NCBI GenBank assembly: GCA_012963185.1
Contig: DTWD01000430.1
Span: 1-5,405 of the forward strand
Length of the DNA stretch: 5,405 bases
Reading direction: 5' to 3'
From: Acidobacteriota bacterium
Lineage (GTDB): Bacteria > Acidobacteriota > Vicinamibacteria > Vicinamibacterales > UBA8438
Of the stretch, positions 1 to 5,405 are shown piece by piece. Made by a program: the position numbers and the translations under genes. Below the pieces are notes generated by a model, which ran no database searches, had not been told where the DNA came from, and worked only from the letters and a program-made list of their open reading frames with translations. Position 1 is the stretch's first letter. Each line of letters opens with the position of its first letter.

Positions 1-203
1 AAATCCTCAACGACCTTCAGAAAAACATCTCCAAGGCCGGGGAGGGCCCGTTCGAGTTGCTCGAGTTGTTCACGCGCCTGCGTATCCGCCGTCCGGGCCA
101 TATAAGCCGTGACCCCTTTAGCCGCGTAGGCCAGGCAAAACTCGTACGTTTCTTCAACGATGTCAACGGACGCTTTAAGTTCATCCGTCGCGGATTGCGA
201 CAT
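1..203 (-). CDS. Unrecognised small helical protein, 3' end beyond window edge (partial)
   Basis: An open frame runs from an ATG at 203 leftward off the window without a stop, giving 67 residues that begin MSQSATDELK. A purine-rich GAGGGGAAGG at 211-220 lies 7 bases upstream and supports this start. The visible part is rich in Glu, Ala, Gln and Leu, with a stretch around residues 38-53 (TADTQAREQLEQLERA) that should form an amphipathic helix; there is one Cys (residue 23), no signal peptide and no obvious membrane segment. It lies on the same strand as the hydroxylase operon, 87 bases after the cytochrome b stop, so it may be a fifth operon gene. I do not recognise the family. It does not resemble the start of an XdhC/MocA-type maturation factor as far as I can judge. 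An assembly or regulatory role would be a guess from position only. Confidence 0.72.
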   Translation of the reverse strand, partial: MSQSATDELKASVDIVEETYEFCLAYAAKGVTAYMARTADTQAREQLEQLERALPGLGDVFLKVVED

Positions 204-251
204 GATTCAACCTTCCCCTCTACAGTCGTACGAGAAATGTGAAGATGAACT

Positions 252-281
252 GGCTACCCACTCTTGATCAAGCAGGTAGCC
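252..281 (-). promoter_or_regulatory. Intergenic hairpin after the cytochrome b gene
   Basis: Seven-base arms (GGCTACC at 275-281 and GGTAGCC at 252-258, read on the minus strand) enclose a 16-base loop, which itself contains the 10-base palindrome CTTGATCAAG at 263-272. It begins 10 bases after the cytochrome b stop codon. No run of T follows the stem on the minus strand, so it is not a classical intrinsic terminator. It might protect the 3' end of the operon mRNA, partly attenuate transcription into the next gene, or act as a protein-binding site. Confidence 0.4.
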
Positions 282-290
282 GTTACTTGA

Positions 291-1118
291 TTACTTCGAG
301 GTGACGTCCCAGCGTTCTGGATCGTGATGAGACAAGTACTCATCGCGGCTAACGGACCCGAAGATCATCGACTTAGTCAGCCAGATCTTGTCCGGTCTAA
401 GACCGAAGTAGATGTGCGTTATGGTCAACATGACGAACAACACTGCACCCAGTCCATGAAGCATGTACATCAAACCCCAGGTTTCCTCTGCGAGGAGATA
501 TGCATTCCTTGCAACCAGGGCATTTTCAATACGAAACATCATAACAAGCCCGGTCGCTATGACGGCGAGCCCGGCGAGCATAACTGATGTGTGGTACAGC
601 TTGTGGTCTAACGGGTATTTACCGTGCTTCTTGATCTCACCCCCATCACCTTGGCCAAGCTGACGCTTCACTCGCGCAGCGGCCTCAGCCAAGTCTGCTG
701 GAAGAATCCAGATAGACCAAAAATCAAGAAAGAACGTGGAATGAACGATGTGATAGATGATCGAGATTGTCAAAACAACCCCGGCAATCCAATGAATCGT
801 TACCCATGGAAACTGGATCCCAATGATCGGAAAAAACCCAGTGACCAGCAATACCAACATCGCAGCCGCCATGACCCAATGAAACAACCTAGCTGCGAGG
901 CTATGTCGCTCGATCCGGTCAGGAACACCAGCGACGGCTGCGGAGCCCTCACCACCGGACGCTTCCCGCGCCAACTTCGGAAGCCAGACAGCCGAGTAAA
1001 TCAAATGAAAAACAATGAAGGCGATACCGGCCCAGAATGACAAGTAGAGTAGGTCCCAAGAGACCCTGATCAGGATCTCTTGGCCCCAGGGATTAGTTCC
1101 CCACTGAAACAATTCCAT
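291..1118 (-). CDS. Cytochrome b membrane anchor, formate dehydrogenase gamma (FdnI)-like
   Basis: A 275-residue integral membrane protein, probably the quinone-reducing anchor of the hydroxylase. Five hydrophobic segments are visible at about 22-45, 78-98, 107-128, 173-195 and 215-238. His80 (in FHWVMA), His123, His221 and His235 fall within or at the ends of helices; the 14-residue spacing of the last pair matches the pair known in E. coli FdnI, which binds two b hemes and reduces menaquinone. His109 and His176 are further candidates. Basic residues in the 46-77 and 129-172 loops and in the C-terminal tail argue for N-terminus outside and C-terminus inside, so the first helix is extra relative to the four-helix FdnI core. 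The start lies 3 bases after the FAD-subunit stop, with GAGG at 1127-1130, which implies translational coupling. A cytochrome b of the Ni,Fe-hydrogenase type is the main alternative; both belong to the same b561-like fold. Electron transfer from this particular hydroxylase is inferred from the operon. Confidence 0.88.
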   Translation of the reverse strand: MELFQWGTNPWGQEILIRVSWDLLYLSFWAGIAFIVFHLIYSAVWLPKLAREASGGEGSAAVAGVPDRIERHSLAARLFHWVMAAAMLVLLVTGFFPIIGIQFPWVTIHWIAGVVLTISIIYHIVHSTFFLDFWSIWILPADLAEAAARVKRQLGQGDGGEIKKHGKYPLDHKLYHTSVMLAGLAVIATGLVMMFRIENALVARNAYLLAEETWGLMYMLHGLGAVLFVMLTITHIYFGLRPDKIWLTKSMIFGSVSRDEYLSHHDPERWDVTSK

Positions 1119-1121
1119 GCA

Positions 1122-2120
1122 CTACGCCTCGCCGCGAACGGAGCGCGTCACCAGATTCCGCAACAACGTAACCTTGTAGCCGTTGTGCGCAAGCGGGGTG
1201 ACACCGCGAATCGCAATCTGTCCAGCCTGGTCTGCGGCCTGGTCACCAACCTGCTGGCCACGCACCGCATCTTCAGCTGCAATAAACCGAACCGGGTACG
1301 GAGCAACTCCGTTAGCGACGATCCGGATATCTTCAATCACGCCATTATTGATCTTCGCAGCCGACGCAATGTTCGCAAGCGGGAAATCCCATACCTGGCG
1401 GTCGCGAGCTTTCTCAAAGTAAAAGCGAGCATTCGCCCACGTCGACGGAATGCGAATCTGCGTAAGGATGTCACCAGGCCGCAGTGCGGTCATCCGCTCG
1501 ATGTCCACCGCGGGCCCAATAAAGAAATCCTGCGCAGGAATAACGCGTTCGCCACTAGCGTTGACAACCACCATCTCTGCGTCAAGCGCAACCAGAACGG
1601 GAGCCGTATCCGACGGGTTGACCGCCACACATCGACTCGCACCCAAAATCGCATGCTCACGATTCATTGCGGTAGGTGTATCGGCATAACAAATGTTCCC
1701 ACCCGCACGGTAGCAGCTCCACCCATCGCGGTAATACCAACAACGAGTATCCTGGCCAACATTGCCGCCGAGCGTGCCTTGGTTTTGGATCTGCGGCGAA
1801 GCAGCCTTAGAGGCGGCCTGACCAAGGACCCCAAACTGGCCTGAAATATCAGGATGGCGAATAACTTCTCGAAGAGTGGCCATTGCACCAATTTCTACAC
1901 CGCCACTAGTAGCTCTGATCTCATGCAAGGAGGCGATGCCTCCGAGATCAACCACAGCGGCTGGCTTCTGGATTCGATCCTTAAACCAGTCCCAAGAATC
2001 GAGCCCCCCCGCCAGTACCCATGCCTCGGCCCCATAGCGGTCGAGCACTCCCAACGCTTCCTCTGTACTGGAAGGCTGGAAAAGCTGAAATGCCGGCATT
2101 TTGTCGCGAATCACGGCCAT
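1122..2120 (-). CDS. FAD-binding subunit of molybdenum hydroxylase, PaoB-like with four-Cys [4Fe-4S] loop
   Basis: The medium subunit of a xanthine-oxidase-family enzyme, 332 residues. An N-terminal FAD-binding domain (about 10-220) shows AGGLD at 37-41 and QGTLGGNVGQ at 114-123, the two flavin-contacting motifs of the family. A C-terminal CO-dehydrogenase-flavoprotein-type domain follows (about 225-325). Directly after the second motif is a loop with TRCWYYRD and cysteines at 127, 136, 144 and 164. This arrangement is typical of PaoB (YagS) of E. coli and of 4-hydroxybenzoyl-CoA reductase beta, where four cysteines bind an additional [4Fe-4S] cluster; most xanthine dehydrogenases and CO dehydrogenases lack it. 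No signal peptide is present, so export would depend on the Tat-bearing small subunit. The ATG at 2120 is preceded by AGGAG at 2129-2133, 8 bases away; the internal Met8 has no such site. The gene begins 38 bases after the large-subunit stop, the widest gap among the four enzyme genes. Confidence 0.93.
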   Translation of the reverse strand: MAVIRDKMPAFQLFQPSSTEEALGVLDRYGAEAWVLAGGLDSWDWFKDRIQKPAAVVDLGGIASLHEIRATSGGVEIGAMATLREVIRHPDISGQFGVLGQAASKAASPQIQNQGTLGGNVGQDTRCWYYRDGWSCYRAGGNICYADTPTAMNREHAILGASRCVAVNPSDTAPVLVALDAEMVVVNASGERVIPAQDFFIGPAVDIERMTALRPGDILTQIRIPSTWANARFYFEKARDRQVWDFPLANIASAAKINNGVIEDIRIVANGVAPYPVRFIAAEDAVRGQQVGDQAADQAGQIAIRGVTPLAHNGYKVTLLRNLVTRSVRGEA

Positions 2121-2158
2121 TAGTTCTTCTCCTGTACCAATCCTCTAAATTAATGGAC

Positions 2159-4597
2159 CTAGACGTGTGTCTTAAGAGGGTTATGTGCCTCGGTTTCGTT
2201 ATTAAGCTTCGTCAGAATCATGTCAGTCATAATCGGCGAGCGATTGAAATAAACATCGTCACCTAAAGCGTCAGCAATCGCGTTAAGCACCGCTCCTGCG
2301 GCTGCACCAACCGGCGGCTCCCCAACACCACGAGAACCGATCGGACTAAACGGATCAGGTAGATTCGGAGACGAGAAATCCATCTCCTTCTCATGAGGAA
2401 CGTCAAGAATGGAAGGCGGACGGTTCGAATAAAACCGCTTCGCGACATGGAGACCCCATTGCGGATCCATGACCCATTTTTGACCTAAAGCAACGCCAAA
2501 ACCCTGCACGCCACCACCATGAACCTGAGCCACAAGGTTTTGCGGGTGCAAGATAGTACCGACGTCCGCTGCCGCTTTGTAGTCAACAAGCCGCACAGCG
2601 CCCGTCTCGACATCGACCTCTACTTCCGCAAAACCGATGACGTAGGACATGTTCCGACCACCAGTTTCGTAGTTATCTTTAATAGCTACGACAAGGCCGC
2701 TACCCTGCAGACCAGTTGCCGACCGAGTGGTCATTTCATTAATGTCTTCCGGTAACTCGCTGCCGTCATAGACACCACCCATCTCGATGGCGCGTTCAGC
2801 TGCCTGCGCAAACGTCATACTCTGCCCGCCCCTGTAAACGCGGCCGTTTGCAACCTGGAAACTTTCCGCGGAACCACCGAACCGGTCTGCTGCAATTTCC
2901 TGAAGTCGTTTCTTTGCTTCAAGACCCGCAGCCCAGTTGGAACGGGTATGCGCATGGGTAGTCATACTGCCACCCTGAATCGCACTCCATGGAAGATGCT
3001 TACTCGTATCACCCCAGATAACCTCGGCCTGCTCCCACGGTGTATCCAAGGCTTCCATCGCGGTCCGCGATGTATCCGAAAAGGACTCCGTCCCGAGATT
3101 ACCAACGCCCGTATGAATGGCAACCTTTCCATCCGGACGAATCACGAGCAACCCATCGATACCAGACGTGCCAGCTGAGTAGGAACTAATCGCAGCACCG
3201 ATGCCGGTGACCTTCGTCCCGTTCCGCTGCTGGCTGCGGGCTTGCATTCCGGCCCAATCAAAGTCCTCACGCGCCTTATCGATTGCCTCTTTCGGAAACG
3301 CACTGGACACGTTGCCTTGCTGACCCTGACGTGGACGACCAAACAATGCCTGCCCTTCAGGAGCATTCATGCGAATGATCTCAAGCCGATCAATGCCAAG
3401 CTGCTTAGCCGCCTTATCAACGATAGGCGCAAACATTGCTACGGCCTGCACACCACCAGGCGCACGCTGCGCTGCACGGGGCGGCGTATTGGTATAGACC
3501 GTCAAGCCGCGCATCCGCATATGGTCGGGTTGATACATGAGTGACGCCTGGTCGGCAGCCGACATAAAGTCGCCCGACCGGTTATACGGACCACCGTCTT
3601 GGACGTGCAGCAAATCGATCGCCACAATGGTTCCGTCGCTCTTGAACCCGAACTTCGCTCGCGCCTGAATGCCGGGACGCGCCCCCCCGAAAAAGTTTTC
3701 TTCCTGCCGCGTCACACGAAGCTGGACTGGCTTGCCGACTTTTTTCGAAAGCAGCGCCGGAATGCGAGCCTGGATCGAAGCAGAGATCTTGCTGCCAAAC
3801 CCACCACCACAATACTCAGCAACAATCACAAGGTCTTCAGGATCCACACCAACCCACCGCGCCATGCCACCTTCAGTCCGCGCTGTACTTTGCGTGGAAC
3901 AGTGCATATAGCATTTTCCGTTTTGCCAGTAAGCCATCGCGGTTCGCGTCTCAAGCGGCTGGTGCGAGAGGGACGCCGACATGACCGACTCGTCCAACAC
4001 CAAATCCGCTTCAGCAAAACCGGCCTCGACATCACCGACCTGCCACTCGTCGGTTACTTCACCCCCGAGCGGCATAACACCGTTCTCAAATTCGTTCCAG
4101 TCGACGTTGTCCCACTTAATCGTCTGAAGGTCTCGCCCGGCCATCGTGTTCCCATCCAAACGAGCATTGGGGCCATCTGGACGAAGACTATCCATCGGAT
4201 CGAGTACGAACGGCAGTGGCTCGAAATCGATCTCAACCGCCTCGAGTGCCTCCGCGGCTGTTTCTTCATCAACAGCTGCGATGGCCAGAATCGGGTCGCC
4301 TTCATAAAGCGGCTCATTCGTTAACCCGGCCATTTGCGGAGCCTCGGCTTCCGGAAGGTCATCAGCCGTAAGGATGGCCTCAACACCAGGCATCGCCATC
4401 GCTGCACTCGTGTCCATACGGCGCACTCGCGCGTGCGGCATAGGACTCACAAGCAGTTTCGCAAATAACATACCCTCAGCACGGAAGTCCTCGGCGTATT
4501 TGGAACGGCCGGTAACCTTCGCAATTTGGTCGGGCGTTATGTAGTCTTTGCCGACCAGCTTAAAACGATCGTCAGCACCAATCTTGTAATCAGCCAT
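2159..4597 (-). CDS. Large molybdopterin-binding catalytic subunit of a xanthine oxidase-family hydroxylase
   Basis: The 812-residue catalytic subunit, expected to bind the molybdenum cofactor and hydroxylate a substrate with water-derived oxygen. It opens with the usual small a/b-hammerhead domain (IAKVTGRSKYAEDF near 25-38) and then the two Mo-cofactor domains. Family motifs are in order: CGGGFGSK at 263-270, QRAPGGVQ at 377-384 (the segment carrying the active-site Arg in relatives), GVGNLGTE at 497-504, AIQGGSMTT at 539-547, QVHGGGVQGFG at 691-701, and GSRGVGEPP at 754-762, where Glu760 matches the catalytic base. All key motifs are intact and the length is normal. There is no signal peptide, so it is probably carried out by the small subunit, as in PaoABC. 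The start is 2 bases after the small-subunit stop, with GAGGAG at 4604-4609. The active-site segment is neither the CO dehydrogenase type (no AYRCSFR-like loop) nor clearly the xanthine type, so the substrate is open: aldehydes or N-heterocycles are both plausible. Confidence 0.95.
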   Translation of the reverse strand: MADYKIGADDRFKLVGKDYITPDQIAKVTGRSKYAEDFRAEGMLFAKLLVSPMPHARVRRMDTSAAMAMPGVEAILTADDLPEAEAPQMAGLTNEPLYEGDPILAIAAVDEETAAEALEAVEIDFEPLPFVLDPMDSLRPDGPNARLDGNTMAGRDLQTIKWDNVDWNEFENGVMPLGGEVTDEWQVGDVEAGFAEADLVLDESVMSASLSHQPLETRTAMAYWQNGKCYMHCSTQSTARTEGGMARWVGVDPEDLVIVAEYCGGGFGSKISASIQARIPALLSKKVGKPVQLRVTRQEENFFGGARPGIQARAKFGFKSDGTIVAIDLLHVQDGGPYNRSGDFMSAADQASLMYQPDHMRMRGLTVYTNTPPRAAQRAPGGVQAVAMFAPIVDKAAKQLGIDRLEIIRMNAPEGQALFGRPRQGQQGNVSSAFPKEAIDKAREDFDWAGMQARSQQRNGTKVTGIGAAISSYSAGTSGIDGLLVIRPDGKVAIHTGVGNLGTESFSDTSRTAMEALDTPWEQAEVIWGDTSKHLPWSAIQGGSMTTHAHTRSNWAAGLEAKKRLQEIAADRFGGSAESFQVANGRVYRGGQSMTFAQAAERAIEMGGVYDGSELPEDINEMTTRSATGLQGSGLVVAIKDNYETGGRNMSYVIGFAEVEVDVETGAVRLVDYKAAADVGTILHPQNLVAQVHGGGVQGFGVALGQKWVMDPQWGLHVAKRFYSNRPPSILDVPHEKEMDFSSPNLPDPFSPIGSRGVGEPPVGAAAGAVLNAIADALGDDVYFNRSPIMTDMILTKLNNETEAHNPLKTHV

Positions 4598-4599
4598 GG

Positions 4600-5244
4600 T
4601 CAGCTCCTCACCCCGTTACGCGTGTACTCCATCGCCCGCTCAGCGACATTGAGGATCCGGTTGTAATCAGCACACCGACAGATATTGCCGGCGAGATGTT
4701 CCGCCGCTTCCTTGCGAGTAGCGTTCGGGTTGTCATTGGCCAACTCGACCATGTTCATGACGAACCCAGACATACAAAACGCACATTGGAAACCCTGTAG
4801 GTCAACAACAGCCTGCTGGACCGGATGAAGCGTGCCATCAGCACTCTCCAGCCCTTCGATCGTCATTACCTCACGCCCACGAACCTGATGAGTCAAGGCT
4901 GAGCAGGAATAATGGGCCACGCCATCAATAAGGACTGTGCACGCACCGCACTCGGCGCGGTCACACCCAATCTTTGTTCCGGTAAGACCAAGCTTGTACC
5001 GGAGCGTCATTGCCAACGTCTCTTGAGGAAATACATCAACACGGCGCTGCTGACCATTTACGGTCAACGTTACAAGCCGTTCGACTGCCCCAGGAGCCTG
5101 GGCCAACGCAACACCATGTCCATTGCGAAGGACGTAATTCGACGCTGACACCGCAGCGCCACTGGCGATCACTCCTTTAATAAAGCTACGCCGCGAAACT
5201 CCCTGTTCTTCAGTCTGCAACTGTGTGTCCTGCACGTCTCCCAT
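4600..5244 (-). CDS. Tat-exported [2Fe-2S] small subunit of molybdenum hydroxylase, PaoA-like
   Basis: The 214-residue electron-transfer subunit with two [2Fe-2S] clusters. The N-terminus has a twin-arginine motif SRRSFIK (17-23), a moderately hydrophobic stretch (about 24-37) and an Ala-rich end (ALAQA, 46-50) suitable for signal peptidase cleavage. The plant-type ferredoxin domain follows with Cys94, Cys99, Cys102 and Cys114 (C-x4-C-x2-C-x11-C). The helical second domain has Cys154, Cys157, Cys189 and Cys191 (C-x2-C-x31-C-x-C), with Gln153 before the first Cys as in relatives. Around these the wording is unusual: CAFCMSG in place of the common CGFCTPG, and CRCADY in place of CRCTGY; all ligands are kept. 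It is first in the operon and is the only one of the three soluble subunits with an export signal, so it likely carries its partners through the Tat pore after cofactor loading. The start at 5244 has a near-perfect Shine-Dalgarno sequence. Confidence 0.95.
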   Translation of the reverse strand: MGDVQDTQLQTEEQGVSRRSFIKGVIASGAAVSASNYVLRNGHGVALAQAPGAVERLVTLTVNGQQRRVDVFPQETLAMTLRYKLGLTGTKIGCDRAECGACTVLIDGVAHYSCSALTHQVRGREVMTIEGLESADGTLHPVQQAVVDLQGFQCAFCMSGFVMNMVELANDNPNATRKEAAEHLAGNICRCADYNRILNVAERAMEYTRNGVRS

Positions 5245-5250
5245 GAGACG

Positions 5251-5257
5251 ACCTCCT
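5251..5257 (-). promoter_or_regulatory. Strong ribosome binding site of the first operon gene
   Basis: AGGAGGT lies 6 bases before the ATG at 5244. It matches the anti-Shine-Dalgarno consensus over seven bases and is the best site in the window, fixing the start of the Tat-signal-bearing small subunit. Confidence 0.85.
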
Positions 5258-5278
5258 CGTTGCGCGGTCCGTGCGCCG

Positions 5279-5288
5279 GAACCGGTTC
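5279..5288. repeat. 10-base palindrome in the leader
   Basis: GAACCGGTTC is a perfect palindrome within the predicted 5' leader, about 35-45 bases after the predicted start site and 35 bases before the ATG. It could be a regulator half-site or chance; with no second copy in the window the support is weak. Confidence 0.25.
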
Positions 5289-5316
5289 AATCTTTATTGA
5301 GGGCTAAAAAGCTCTC

Positions 5317-5356
5317 TTCGAAGCCAGAAGTGTAGCACCTGAATTGTTCGAAGCCA
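5317..5356. repeat. Direct repeat pair TGGCTTCGAA, likely operator
   Basis: The 10-base word TGGCTTCGAA (minus-strand reading) occurs at 5347-5356 and again at 5317-5326, exactly 30 bases apart, close to three helical turns, so both copies face the same side of the DNA. The first overlaps the -35 hexamer and the second spans the predicted transcription start. Each copy contains the palindrome TTCGAA. Flanking bases differ, so the repeat is sharply bounded. This layout fits repressor binding, with the repressor unknown. Confidence 0.5.
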
Positions 5357-5357
5357 A
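5329..5357 (-). promoter_or_regulatory. Candidate sigma-70-type promoter of the hydroxylase operon
   Basis: On the minus strand TTGGCT (5352-5357) and TACACT (5329-5334) are separated by exactly 17 bases, and TG plus one base precedes the -10 hexamer (TGCTACACT), an extended -10 feature. Transcription would begin near 5322, leaving a leader of about 78 bases before the small-subunit ATG. It is the best match in the 161 bases upstream of the operon. Confidence 0.55.
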
Positions 5358-5365
5358 CCCCCAAA

Positions 5366-5381
5366 AAATGACAAGTCATTT
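5366..5381. promoter_or_regulatory. Inverted repeat upstream of the promoter, possible regulator site
   Basis: AAATGAC and GTCATTT form 7-base arms around a 2-base centre. The centre lies roughly 51 bases upstream of the predicted transcription start, a usual place for an activator. The symmetry suggests a dimeric helix-turn-helix protein; no regulator gene is within the window to name it. Confidence 0.4.
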
Positions 5382-5405
5382 CTTCGTAAACAAACTTCTA
5401 ATTCA

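Noticed and set aside
57..242. Plus-strand open frame of 61 codons
   Set aside because: It is antisense to the supported partial gene at 1-203, has no convincing Shine-Dalgarno sequence and a composition rich in Arg and Phe typical of a shadow frame.
1080..1844. Long plus-strand open frame of 254 codons opposite the FAD and cytochrome genes
   Set aside because: The minus-strand protein has complete family motifs throughout; the plus-strand product is Arg-, Asn- and Thr-rich with no recognisable domain.
2121..2158. Possible internal promoter or terminator in the 38-base gap between large and FAD genes
   Set aside because: The gap is AT-rich near the stop codon but shows no stem-loop with a T run and no paired -35/-10 boxes; only the ribosome binding site is clear.
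3599..4324. Long plus-strand open frame of 241 codons opposite the large subunit
   Set aside because: It lies wholly within the conserved catalytic gene and encodes an Arg/His-rich product without domain features, as expected for an antisense shadow.
2159..4597. Aerobic CO dehydrogenase (CoxL) as identity of the large subunit
   Set aside because: The diagnostic CoxL active-site loop with the copper-binding cysteine is absent; the equivalent segment reads QRAPGGVQ, and the Tat signal and four-Cys FAD subunit fit a PaoABC-like enzyme better.
5258..5278. GCGC-rich stretch in the leader as a hairpin or riboswitch
   Set aside because: Only a 4-base stem with a 7-base loop can be drawn, and the leader of about 78 bases has no recognisable aptamer structure.

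Overview
The window carries one compact minus-strand operon, read from right to left, encoding a membrane-anchored, periplasmic molybdenum hydroxylase of the xanthine oxidase family. Gene order is: small [2Fe-2S] subunit with a Tat signal (4600-5244), large molybdopterin-binding subunit (2159-4597), FAD subunit with an extra four-cysteine loop (1122-2120), and a di-heme-type cytochrome b resembling formate dehydrogenase gamma subunits (291-1118). After an 87-base gap holding a hairpin comes a fifth minus-strand gene, cut by the left edge (1-203), which I do not recognise. The four enzyme genes are separated by only 2, 38 and 3 bases, and each has a Shine-Dalgarno-like sequence, so they are almost certainly co-transcribed and co-translated.

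The first three subunits look like the periplasmic aldehyde oxidoreductase PaoABC of Escherichia coli: Tat signal only on the small subunit, and a FAD subunit with a four-Cys loop of the kind that holds a [4Fe-4S] cluster. PaoABC itself has no cytochrome b. Here the fourth gene suggests an electron path Mo -> two [2Fe-2S] -> [4Fe-4S]/FAD -> heme b -> membrane quinone, that is, a periplasmic hydroxylase feeding the respiratory chain. The substrate cannot be read from the sequence; an aldehyde or an N-heteroaromatic compound are both possible.

The right-hand 161 bases (5245-5405) hold no gene but a good candidate promoter: TTGGCT, 17 bases, extended TACACT. A 10-base direct repeat (TGGCTTCGAA) spaced exactly 30 bases apart overlaps the -35 element and the predicted start site, and a 16-base inverted repeat lies just upstream. 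These look like operator sites.

The organism is a bacterium with a Tat system, a molybdenum cofactor pathway and a quinone-based respiratory chain, most likely Gram-negative given the PaoABC likeness and implied periplasmic location. Base composition is moderately GC-rich by eye. I cannot assign a phylum. No mobile element, tRNA, rRNA, CRISPR array or sign of recent transfer was seen.
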